Shown here in pieces: positions 8,996 to 17,824 of a stretch of DNA of 64,000 nucleotides (within the stretch, counting starts at the first letter, position 1; each line of letters begins with the position of its first letter). Under the pieces are notes generated by a model. That model saw only the letters and a list, made by a program, of their open reading frames with translations, was not told the DNA's origin and ran no database searches. The position numbers and the translations under genes are program-made. Origin of the DNA: UTCHB3 sp964431385 (lineage in GTDB: Bacteria; Bacteroidota; Ignavibacteria; Ignavibacteriales; Ignavibacteriaceae); contig CAYSJM010000010.1 in the NCBI GenBank assembly GCA_964431385.1, positions 17,896-81,895 on the forward strand, written 5' to 3'.

Positions 8996-11900
8996 TTACT
9001 TTGTCAAAAGCAGTTTTATGCTGCCTCTGTATTCTGTGGATGATTCCAAACTTTTTGCACACATCTCCAATATATACACACCACTGGAGACTTTTTCACC
9101 ATATTTATTTGTCCCTTGCCATCTCATCTCGTATCTGCCACTGTTGATCCCGGGTTGGTCAACCTCATGGATTTTTCTTCCCAGTATATCGTAAATTGAC
9201 AAAGTGACATTGCTTTTCTCTTTTACAGAATACTCAACAACTGTTTCAGGATTGAATGGGTTCGGGTAATTATTGAACAACTTGTATTCATAAATTACGC
9301 TTTCAGGCTTCAAATCACTTGGTTGCTGTTTGCTCAATACTCCGTTCGAGGGGGAGTTATTCGGGATATCACTAAACAACAGGTTCGCCAGCTTTGTGTA
9401 TTCAGAGCCGGGATGATTCCCGTTCAGGTATGCAAGCAGTGGTGCAACCTTGCCCGCTGTATCTATCACTCCGCCGGGGTTGTACTTCTCCTCAAGGAGA
9501 CTGTTGTAGATCATCATAACCAGTTCACTGTTATCCCCGGCTCCGTTCATCTTGTTGTTCCCTGCATTCAGGATTTCCTGCTTGTATGTAGCCATGTTTT
9601 CCGTGTCAATGTTCATTAAGAGCATTGTTGTTGATTTAAAGAGATTTCCTGTCTGTCTGATCCTTAAGAGTCCGGATATCAAATCCTGAATTTCAGATGC
9701 CTCATAAGTACGCGGTAATAATCTGACTGCTTTCTTTTTGATTGAGGTGGATATTTCGCCTGAAACCAATCCATTTATTAATTCTCTGGCTTGTCTGAGT
9801 TCCCCGGTATTTATAAGATTTTGTATCTGAATAAATATCGTTTTCATACTATCGGATTCTATAGAGTTGGTCTTATTTGTATTTACACTGTCGCCAATGA
9901 CAAGTTGACCATCCTCAACGATTAATTTTGATGAATTTTGAAATTCGAGAGAGACCCCGTTTGCTATCGTAAGTTTATAATTCTTCATATGAAGTGTCTG
10001 CTTTATGACTTCATTTTTATAAATCGTCTCATCTTCTCTGAATTCACCTCCTGTGTATATGGTTGGTGTTATCATTAACATGCATCCTTCCCCTCCATAT
10101 AATGATACCGTGAACTTCCTGAGTGAATCTGTCATTCCTTCTGAAAGGCTCGCTATCACGGGATTCGTGGTATCACTCAAGTTGATGACGGAATAATTGG
10201 AGTAAGCAAGGTTAAGATGATTAAGACTTACAGTTATATCCCGTTTTACTGTAGTGCTGATGAGGGTATCAGTTTCATCACAAAAACGGTTAACCAGATA
10301 TATAAGTATAGTGTCGGGAATTATTGAGACAGCGCCCTGGGTGCTGCCTGTGGTGTATTTGAATAATCCTGCTTCGACCCATGCTTTTGTATCACGAGTA
10401 CCGGTTATTGAATTTTCACTCTTAATTGAATCAATCCATTGAATATTTCCCGGGATTCTGTAAGTATTTGTTTCTCCGGTAAAACCATTCACCCAATGAC
10501 TTCTAAGAATAAACTTTTCAATTCCCTTGATTTTTTCCGTAAACTCCTTAACGGCAAAATAGCGGTAGTTACCGACCTGTGCCAAGTCCCCTCTTGATCT
10601 GCAAACCTGAGCATTTTCATCATCATTATACAGATTCCCCGGGTTGTCAAACAAACCATAGGTCGCTTCCACCCTTGAACCATCTGCAGTTGAAATGTTC
10701 GGTATCCTTGTTGGTACCATGTAGAACATTAGTCCCTTTGCTCCATAAGCGATTGCAAGATTACCCATTGTGTGAATTTCTTCACGGGACGGGGCTCTCA
10801 ACTTATCTCCATTGGCAATATATGTGTATGATCCTGCATTATGTTCAATTATTCTTGATGCAGCAACCTGAATTGTATGGAATAACGGGATATCATCACT
10901 TAAATCATCTGCCGTAAAGTTTTGAGATGCATCAAGTGCGGGTATATAACCCATGTGTTGCATCTGGTCCAAGGAATGATCGCTTCCTTTTAAAACGGGT
11001 TCCCCTCTATAAACTATCATTTCGTCAAGTGCCTTTTGAAGGGACACCTGGTTTCCCGGATTACCAAAACCCCTTGGAGTATTTCTTTTTAGTGGATACC
11101 AGTCGTACAACATTGAGTGTCTGTAAAAAGAATTATTTGTTACTTTATCAATATCAAAGGCGAGATGCCATTTCCAGTAGCCCCCTGTTGCACCGTTTAA
11201 ATCCATTCTGCTGCCCCCGGGACCTTCCCTAAGTATATTTTGATAATCCCTTCTTACTTTCGCGGTAAGCATATAGGGTTCATCGTAGTAGTTCGATTCG
11301 AACAAGGGATTGGAGGCATATAAATTAACATTGCTGTTGATTGCAGATTTTATGTCATTTCGTAACACCGGGTTGGATACATACTCCCTGTAATCCTGAT
11401 CCTGTATAACTAATTTATCAACATTCACTGCAATGTTGTTCTCAAAGAAGATCCCGATCTCTATCTCCTTACCAACCTCGTCAAATGTGCTGTTCCTTCG
11501 AAAATACGGATGAGTGATCTCAATCCACTCATAAGAGCCGGGGGATGCAAATGCACTTTTAAGGACAGGCATCTCAAAAACAACTTCAGGCGGGGAATCA
11601 ACCGGGATAGACAATGTGTCAAGCGGATTTACATTTTGTTTGCCGGCCGTTTTGGCAGCTGTGGTTGGAACATAAGATTTAATTTTAACTCTTACTGTAA
11701 ATACAGGGGTGGAAGGAGGTAAAGTACTCATATCCAGTTTGGTTTTTATCTTCATGTAATGCCGGCGGTCGCGGGTGAACATCATCCTGTTTACAATACC
11801 ATAAACCATAAAATATCCTCCACCTGTTGCGTTTGGAGTAGCACGACGAACTGTGACCGGTAAATCTCCATCAATATCGTCAAAAGAATATCCATCGACA

Positions 11901-12432
11901 TTTCCGCTCACCCAAGAAGGTATTAGATTTGAATTATTGCTCATAAACCATACACTGCTTTGGAATCCGCCATCGGGTCCAAATCCAAAATTGTTAGCCT
12001 TTGTCAGACTGCCGGGCGTGATACTGCTATTATTTCCAATTTCGAAGGAATAATTGTTCTCTTCCTGCCCCTGCGATAAAATATACTCCCCGGGTTTGTG
12101 GCTTCCGCTGAGCGGGAGAAAGCTTATTGAAGACCACTCGATGTGCCTGTCGAATATTTTAATTCCGGGATTATTGTTTGGATTGGAAGTATAATTGTCC
12201 AATAATGTTACAGTATGTGTTATTCCCGCTGCTTTCATCAAATCATACACACTATTTACCCTGCCGTAAACACTTAGAGTGTCACGCCTGCCCCAAGGTT
12301 CAACTCCCATTCTTGCATTCACATAATGATCAAAAAAGGATATAAAGGGAAAATAACTCTTCCCCGGTTGGCAATAGATACTCGATACAGTACTTATTGC
12401 TAAAATAAAAAAATTAAAAACTTTTTACTCAT
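8996..12432 (-). CDS. Secreted glycosidase-like protein with T9SS sorting domain; frameshift in signal peptide
   Basis: The long frame (GTG at 12322) gives 1108 residues but lacks a signal peptide. The same frame continues upstream as ...SSIYCQPGKSYFPFISFFDHYVN, matching the paralogue at 13035-15335 (GQPGKTTFPYISFFDGYVN), and is open to 12424. A better start, ATG at 12432 behind AGAAAGAGA, encodes MSKKFLIFLF and then stops (TAG 12402-12400). A -1 shift in the T-runs joins the two into a normal signal peptide, so I extend the gene to 12432. Inside, YYDEPYMLTAKVRR and the motif AIAYGAKGLMFYMVPTR resemble TIM-barrel glycosidases; the activity is unproven. Residues from about 750 on are unrelated to the paralogue, and the end (NNYPNPFNPETVVEYSV...) is a T9SS sorting domain. 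Confidence 0.75.
12406..12412 (-). other. Slippery heptamer T TTT TTA at frameshift point
   Basis: In the frame of the ATG at 12432 the codons read ATT TTT TTA TTT TAG. The heptamer T TTT TTA sits in the X XXY YYZ register used for -1 ribosomal slippage, and a -1 shift here leads directly into the long downstream frame (ATT TTA GCA ATA). A lost T in an adjacent run would have the same effect, so this may be programmed, phase-variable, a mutation or a sequencing error. Confidence 0.5.
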
Positions 12433-12935
12433 GCGAAAATCTCTTTCTAATTATTAATAAATGTTTCAGTTACATAAATTTGACTTATAAATAGATTGAG
12501 GCTGTTCAATGGGAGAACTGCCCTGTACAGCTCTTAAAGGATGGGAATATGGAAGAAAATATCTGAATGTCATTTTTTTTTGCACGCTTTGAGTCGTCCT
12601 TCAAAAGGGGATTTAATTTTTATTTTGGGATCGAGATTCAATCCCTGGTTTTTCTGTTTTTTTTTCTCTGCTTTTGTTTCTCCTCCCTGGGTAGTACAAT
12701 GTTAGTACTTTTTGTCTCCCGTTTATGTGTTGCTGTTGTTTCACTCTATTCTCCTAAGCAAATAGTGTGCCAAATGGTTTTTCTCTCTCTAATCCTTGTT
12801 TTTCACAATATTCATATAACGCTTTTCTCAATATTGGCAAAAACCTCCTTGTTTACTTCTAATATTTGAGAAGTGTTTCTCTTTTTGATTATGGGTTGAG
12901 AGACGGTGGAGGGAAAAAGGGTAAACAAAAAAAAA
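12433..12935 (-). other. Long purine-rich leader region, no assigned gene
   Basis: About 500 bp upstream of the frameshifted secreted-protein gene, strongly purine-rich on the minus strand. It holds a sigma-54-like promoter match (12756-12773) and two tiny reading frames with good ribosome-binding sites. One is 25 codons from TTG 12831 behind AAGGAGG, beginning MRKALYEYCEKQ. The other is 43 codons from GTG 12744 behind AGGAG, beginning MKQQQHINGR. They share one frame separated by a single TAG. Neither is recognisable; they could be leader peptides, a decayed gene or chance in purine-rich DNA. Confidence 0.35.
12756..12773 (-). promoter_or_regulatory. Candidate sigma-54 (-24/-12) promoter
   Basis: Minus-strand TTGGCACACTATTTGCTT fits the RpoN consensus TTGGCACR-N4-TTGCW, with correct GG-to-GC spacing. 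It points toward the secreted-protein gene starting at 12432 and would give a leader of about 310 nt. No RpoN gene or enhancer-binding regulator lies in the window, so use in vivo is uncertain. Confidence 0.4.
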
Positions 12936-12960
12936 CTGCCCGATAATTACAACCGGGCAG
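12927..12960 (-). terminator. Rho-independent terminator after the 13035-15335 gene
   Basis: Stem CTGCCCG/CGGGCAG (12936-12942 with 12954-12960), 11-nt loop, followed on the minus strand by nine T residues. The 25-bp core differs from the terminator core at 7366-7390 by one base, including an almost identical loop. Confidence 0.85.
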
Positions 12961-13034
12961 CATTTTTATCAAGATGATTCTTCGTGACTATGCAACTTTA
13001 TTGGTTGAATTCACTACTTTTGTATACCGGAAAT

Positions 13035-15335
13035 TTACTCTGATGGTGCAACCATAATTAACTTCCCGCCACCACCTGAAATCTTGACATCAAAATATCG
13101 CCTTGAATCGGGTATTCCAGCCTTGAGCGAAGATATAACGGGATTTCCGGCAACTGACATATCAAATAAAGATAAGTTTTTATTCGTTAAACCGAAATTC
13201 CCAAGATAAACCCTCACGAAGCGGGAACTCGCAGATGAATCATCCTTTGATACATCAACCAATTTATTAGTTACATATAAAAACAGAGTATCAGGTTCAA
13301 TTGAAACCGGGTCATTAAACTTTGTTAACCTCAACATTCCTGATTCTGTATAAGAAATATCATCAAATCCTTTTGCAAGAGTATCCAACCTGGTTGTTAC
13401 TCTGTAAATCCAATTTTCCAAAGATGATATTCTGTTTTTTTGTATGTTCCCGCAAAAAGTACCGACCCAGGAAGTGCGTAAAATCCAATTTTCAATCGGT
13501 CTTAGTGACTTAATATAATTCCTCAATGCCCAATACCTCGAATTGGGAATCTGGGGTTTATCCGCTCGTGCTTCCGCGACATTCTGCGATAATTCATTAT
13601 ACACAGCATTCTGATCGTCAAATACTCCGTAAGTCACCATCCCGGCAACACTTCCGGGAAAATAATCGACTCTTGTTGGAATCATGTAAAACATAAATCC
13701 TTTTGCTCCAAAGGATAAGGCAATATTTCCCTGTACTTCAATTTCTTGCCTGGTCTGGAGACGCAAATCGTTTCCCCCCGGAATGAATGCTCTTTTTGCA
13801 TGATTAAAATTTCTTGCCCCGCAGACTTGTATCGTGTGAATCAAAGGGATATCATCATTCAGGTCGAGCGTAAAGTTTTGTGCTCCATTGGCTGCTGCTA
13901 AAAGCCCCATGTACTGATAAGGATCATCCTGTCCATTATTAGGTAAAACCCTCTCTCCCCTGTACTCAATCAAATCGTTTAGTGCAGATTGTATTTCTGC
14001 CTGTCCACCCGGCTCATATCCATGCTTTAAACCATACTTAAATGGATAGTGATCGAAGATAAAAGTGTTTTTGTAGAAGCCTGTGATGGTATTTGAGGCA
14101 TATACCCGGTCGAAATGGGAATGCCAACGCCAAAAATTTCCTGATGCCCCGGCTAAATCAAAACTTTTTCCCGATGGCATACTCCCCCGAACAAATTCGG
14201 TGTATGTTTTTCTGACATTTGCTGTAAGCATAAAAGGCTCATCACAATAAAAAGTCTCAAAAAGAGGCTGATTCCCTGTCTCTTTCTTCTTCGCATTGAG
14301 TTGACTTTTTATTTTGTTCCGAAGTGCAGAATCATTAAAAAATTCCTGGTAGAGTTTATCGTGGATTGAAACAGCATCAATATAGACAGAAACGATATCC
14401 TCATATAGTATTCCAACCTCTATTACTTTATCAACACTGACACTTCCAAATTCTTTGAAGTGAAAGGAGGTGTCGGTGAAAGTGACCCACTCCATTTCTG
14501 TAGATGAAAGGTCCTTTTTTCTCACGGGCAATTCAATCAACCGCTCAGAAGGATTTGAACCCGATGATGATACCCCCATCATTTGAATCTTGAGGACCGT
14601 GGTTGTATCATGAAGGTTATTTTGTCCGATCATTGCCTTAAGCGAGAAATAGTGTTGTTCGCCCGTATTGGTAAAGTGGACTCTATTCACTTTACCATAA
14701 ACCATATATTTTTTTGTTGATCCACTTCGATTCGCTGGGTCAGCCTTCCTGACCAGAAATGATCCACTATTCAAAAAAATAGTGGTGTCAGTCCCGATAA
14801 CATTCTCCCCAACCCAGGAAGGTATCAATTCAGGATTAGAATTCATAAACCAGACACTTGAATTTAGCTCTGTTCCAAAGCCAAAATTACTTGCAAAGGT
14901 CAAATCGTGTAAACTTTTGCCTCCAATTTGAAAGGGATAATAATTCCTGTCCAAACCTTGTGCCCGAAGGTATTTACCGGTTTCCACACCCAGAACTTCG
15001 GGAGCAAAAGAACTCCATTCAAGATGCATATCCAAAATTTTTCGATTCCGATTGATACCACTTCGTCCATCAGTATTAGCTTTGTCCGCCCAGGAAACGG
15101 AATGAGTAATTCCCAGGGAATCCATTAGTGTACTTAACTCTATTGCTCTTTGTTTGAGAGAGTCGCCATTGAAAGGAGTACCCCAATCGTATGGGGGAAT
15201 TTTGAAGTTTACATATCCATCAAAGAAGGAAATATAGGGAAATGTAGTTTTACCCGGCTGTCCAAAATGCGATTCAGCAGATATCAGAACTAAAAGAAGT
15301 GAAAAAAAGAGTTGTTTTTTAAAAATGTTTACCAT
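13035..15335 (-). CDS. Secreted glycosidase-like protein, paralogue of the 8996-12432 product, lacking the sorting domain
   Basis: About 766 residues from ATG 15335 (MVNIFKKQLFFSLLLVLISA..., a clear signal peptide). An in-frame GTG at 15362, inside the upstream gene, would add nine residues and cannot be excluded. It aligns over its full length with the first about 750 residues of the 8996-12432 product: GQPGKTTFPYISFFD near the start, an acidic ETFYCDEPFMLTANVR motif mid-protein, and ALSFGAKGFMFYMIPTR later. These features suggest a TIM-barrel glycoside hydrolase relative with Glu/Asp in the DEP motif as a candidate active residue; no named family was recognised. Unlike its neighbour it ends at GGGGKLIMVAPSE with no T9SS domain. 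It may remain periplasmic or be anchored otherwise. Confidence 0.75.
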   Translation of the reverse strand: MVNIFKKQLFFSLLLVLISAESHFGQPGKTTFPYISFFDGYVNFKIPPYDWGTPFNGDSLKQRAIELSTLMDSLGITHSVSWADKANTDGRSGINRNRKILDMHLEWSSFAPEVLGVETGKYLRAQGLDRNYYPFQIGGKSLHDLTFASNFGFGTELNSSVWFMNSNPELIPSWVGENVIGTDTTIFLNSGSFLVRKADPANRSGSTKKYMVYGKVNRVHFTNTGEQHYFSLKAMIGQNNLHDTTTVLKIQMMGVSSSGSNPSERLIELPVRKKDLSSTEMEWVTFTDTSFHFKEFGSVSVDKVIEVGILYEDIVSVYIDAVSIHDKLYQEFFNDSALRNKIKSQLNAKKKETGNQPLFETFYCDEPFMLTANVRKTYTEFVRGSMPSGKSFDLAGASGNFWRWHSHFDRVYASNTITGFYKNTFIFDHYPFKYGLKHGYEPGGQAEIQSALNDLIEYRGERVLPNNGQDDPYQYMGLLAAANGAQNFTLDLNDDIPLIHTIQVCGARNFNHAKRAFIPGGNDLRLQTRQEIEVQGNIALSFGAKGFMFYMIPTRVDYFPGSVAGMVTYGVFDDQNAVYNELSQNVAEARADKPQIPNSRYWALRNYIKSLRPIENWILRTSWVGTFCGNIQKNRISSLENWIYRVTTRLDTLAKGFDDISYTESGMLRLTKFNDPVSIEPDTLFLYVTNKLVDVSKDDSSASSRFVRVYLGNFGLTNKNLSLFDMSVAGNPVISSLKAGIPDSRRYFDVKISGGGGKLIMVAPSE

Positions 15336-15342
15336 TTCCGGT

Positions 15343-15762
15343 CTATTTTTCCATCGCTTCACTTTTCGCTTTTTCTTCTGCTTTCACAGGATGAAAAAAC
15401 ATCACCACGCCAAATGACAAAGCGAAAAGAAAATAGATTGAAGTAAGAACCCACATTCCCGGGAGGTTTGGTTTTTCAAAAAGAATTCTGCCGAGAGCGA
15501 ATGTTCCGATTAGAAAGTGTGAGAAATTCCCCATTGCCAGGGGTCTGGCATATATTCCTCCAATGATTGCCTGTCGCTGCATCCAGTTCATGATTGCGAA
15601 TCCCATGTAGAGAGCCGCCATAATTTGAATCAGCATGTCGGCTGCCCCGTTAGATGTTATTTTAAGATGGACCAGCAGTTCTTTTGAAAAGAATGATGAC
15701 AAAAATCCAAACAAACCCAGCATAACCGCACTAAGCATCATTAAAATTCTGGTATTAATCAT
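15343..15762 (-). CDS. Small integral membrane protein, function unknown
   Basis: 139 residues with about four hydrophobic segments: residues 5-26, 42-60, 75-92 (less certain) and 104-124. The C-terminal tail is charged and Lys/Glu-rich (KAEEKAKSEAMEK). No recognised family or catalytic motif. It lies 18 bp after the L,D-transpeptidase gene and just upstream of the secreted glycosidase-like gene, whose alternative GTG start overlaps its end, so it is likely part of the same leftward transcript. A partner or membrane helper role is only a guess. Confidence 0.6.
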   Translation of the reverse strand: MINTRILMMLSAVMLGLFGFLSSFFSKELLVHLKITSNGAADMLIQIMAALYMGFAIMNWMQRQAIIGGIYARPLAMGNFSHFLIGTFALGRILFEKPNLPGMWVLTSIYFLFALSFGVVMFFHPVKAEEKAKSEAMEK

Positions 15763-15780
15763 ATTCGTTTTGATTTCCCT

Positions 15781-17016
15781 TTATTTGAAAAGATTTTCGA
15801 TATCTTCATCTGTTACAATTCTTTTTTCATCATTCAGTTCTATCAGGTACAGAAAGCCTTTTGGATTTCCAAGTGATGCGTAAATATCCAACAACTTTTG
15901 CTGATCACTGCTAATGAGAATTCCTTTATCGTTCCATAACTCGATACCACTCAGGCAGCCGTGAGTCGGAACATTTGGATAAAATACTTCATTCACATAA
16001 TAACGCTGATCGACTGTAGTTCCGTGCATTACTATATCAAATCTGCCCGCTTTACCCGCATAATATGACTCCATTACAGGGAAATAGTTTCTCCAGCTCT
16101 CGGGAAATAATTTTCTATAAAGGACTGAATCACTCTCCCCTTTTAAGCTTGCTCTTGTATTGTAGAATGTGTTGTTGTCGGTTTCAGAAGGCATAAAAAG
16201 TCTTATTCTGGGGGTTGGTCCAATAAGTTTTGCGGGTGAATTATAAACTCCCGTCATAGAAAAAACACCCTGTGGGGAATTCCCATTGGTAAGATACCCG
16301 GGCATATTTGGAAGGGCTCTTGCAAAATAAGAGAGAGTTACAAGTTTTCCGCTGGAATCTCTTAGAAATTCACCTTTTTTGCTCCTGAAGATGATTTTAC
16401 CCGCATAGTTACGATCATTCCTGATGAACATGAACATTCTAAATACTGAAGTGTCTTTACCATAGTTTAAGAGATCTGAAATCGGTGGAAGTGACTGTCC
16501 ACCATTCGACTTGAACGAGAGGTTGCCAATCAACGCCTGAAGAATTGGATTATTGATATCTTTTGCAAATTTTGTTTTAGCAAGTTCCTCATACTGCTTC
16601 ATTTCACTCACATTCAGATTACAATAGTTTACCGCCATCGCAAACAGTTTGATGTTAGTGGTTATTTTAGCAAATTTTTCTGCGGCAACTTTAAATTCAC
16701 CACGATAGAGTGTAAAAGCAGTCTGGAGTAATCTTCTCTGGATATCTGCGTCAAATTTTTGCAGCGAATCCATCATCGATGAGAGAAAAGTTTTAAATTC
16801 GGAACTTCTTTCCATTGTAAGTTCGGCAGCCCACAATCCGTTAGCCATCACATCAACATTCTTCAAATTGGCAGGTTTCTGACATTCCACTATCTTAAGT
16901 TTTAACTCATTGTAAAAACTGTCTTTTCGTGCAAGAGTCGCAAAATCAAAAAAGACCGATTGGGAGAGCAAAGTTGAAACAGACAGTATCATAAGAAGTA
17001 ATGTTTTAGAAAGCAT
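15781..17016 (-). CDS. Exported L,D-transpeptidase-like (YkuD) protein
   Basis: 411 residues with a signal peptide (MLSKTLLLMILSVSTLLSQS). The C-terminal third carries the YkuD signature: His in IVMHGTTVDQRYY and the catalytic pair in FPNVPTHGCLSG (Cys354), the order expected for peptidoglycan L,D-transpeptidases, which form 3-3 cross-links or attach proteins through an acyl-Cys intermediate. The N-terminal 200 residues are helical and unrecognised. The spacing to its neighbours is 26 bp upstream and 18 bp downstream, consistent with one operon. The Arg normally three residues after the Cys is not evident, so it may be a divergent member. Confidence 0.7.
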   Translation of the reverse strand: MLSKTLLLMILSVSTLLSQSVFFDFATLARKDSFYNELKLKIVECQKPANLKNVDVMANGLWAAELTMERSSEFKTFLSSMMDSLQKFDADIQRRLLQTAFTLYRGEFKVAAEKFAKITTNIKLFAMAVNYCNLNVSEMKQYEELAKTKFAKDINNPILQALIGNLSFKSNGGQSLPPISDLLNYGKDTSVFRMFMFIRNDRNYAGKIIFRSKKGEFLRDSSGKLVTLSYFARALPNMPGYLTNGNSPQGVFSMTGVYNSPAKLIGPTPRIRLFMPSETDNNTFYNTRASLKGESDSVLYRKLFPESWRNYFPVMESYYAGKAGRFDIVMHGTTVDQRYYVNEVFYPNVPTHGCLSGIELWNDKGILISSDQQKLLDIYASLGNPKGFLYLIELNDEKRIVTDEDIENLFK

Positions 17017-17042
17017 TAAAATTTCTCCGGTGATATAAATTA

Positions 17043-17804
17043 TTATTGAAGGTTCAATCTTGCGTTACAGGTTCTGCATCCTGCTCTACAGAGCAACCCG
17101 AATGGATTTTTATCGATAAAGTAAGTGAATTTTTCCCACAACCAGTGTGGATCAAGGATGTAAAATTTGAATTGTGAAGAAAGACTTTTAAGTTCTCCAC
17201 CCGATAAAAGTTTGTTTTCAAATTCTCTAAAGCCTTTTGCACACCCCGGAAACTCGAGAACGGGATAAACACCTTTAATGGAATAAGAAAGCGGGAGGGC
17301 ACCCATATATACCCAGGGGTTGATATGGATATACGGCAGTTTTGCCTTGTTTTCAAAATAGTGTAAATGTGTCAGTGATTCAAAACCACATCCGAGCAAA
17401 ATAATTTTTGAAGAAGTCGAATTTTGAAAAACCTCGCACATTGAGCCCTTTCCCAATGGAGAGACAGGGTTGTTGAAACTTGTAATACCTGACCCATCTC
17501 CCGCAACTAAAAAAGAATGTGAAGGTGAAGAGGTTCTTGTTACCCCCGGGAATTTTCTAAATTGTTCAGTGACGGCACCCGTTACAGAAATTGTTGATTC
17601 TCTATCGAAGGGTAAAGTCTCCCGGAATCTGTTAATGAAATTATATGTAAAAGATGGCATTACGAGTGTGGTTTCGTAATTTTTTTTCGAAAGCAACGAG
17701 TCAATAAAGACTTTGGATGAAGAAAACCCGCAATTCTCCTTTACACATCGGAACGATGAGTGAAGAAGTAATAGTCTTCCGGAAGTGACGATCTCATCTA
17801 CCAA
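17043..17804 (-). CDS. AAC(3)-fold N-acetyltransferase family protein
   Basis: 253 residues resembling the antibiotic N-acetyltransferase (AAC(3)) family. Matching features in order are LLLHSSFRCV near the start, TLVMPSFTYNF, the conserved RTSSPSHSFLVAGDG, GKGSMCEVF, and the late ILLGCGFESLTHLHYFEN that holds the family His/Glu. These enzymes move acetyl from acetyl-CoA to an amine, often an amino sugar. The chromosomal setting, between tyrosine-degradation genes and an L,D-transpeptidase, argues against a resistance cassette. Surface-sugar or metabolite acetylation is more plausible. Sits 21 bp downstream of fah on the same strand. Confidence 0.75.
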   Translation of the reverse strand: MVDEIVTSGRLLLLHSSFRCVKENCGFSSSKVFIDSLLSKKNYETTLVMPSFTYNFINRFRETLPFDRESTISVTGAVTEQFRKFPGVTRTSSPSHSFLVAGDGSGITSFNNPVSPLGKGSMCEVFQNSTSSKIILLGCGFESLTHLHYFENKAKLPYIHINPWVYMGALPLSYSIKGVYPVLEFPGCAKGFREFENKLLSGGELKSLSSQFKFYILDPHWLWEKFTYFIDKNPFGLLCRAGCRTCNARLNLQ

Positions 17805-17824
17805 AATTACACTTTATATTCTTG

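Noticed and set aside
12567..12869. 100-residue hydrophobic reading frame on the plus strand
   Set aside because: It is a translation of the T-rich complement of a purine-rich leader; low complexity, Phe/Leu/Ser-rich, no ribosome-binding site or family.
17043..17804. Acquired aminoglycoside resistance gene
   Set aside because: Although the fold is AAC(3)-like, it is embedded in a co-directional native gene run with no mobile element or cassette signals.
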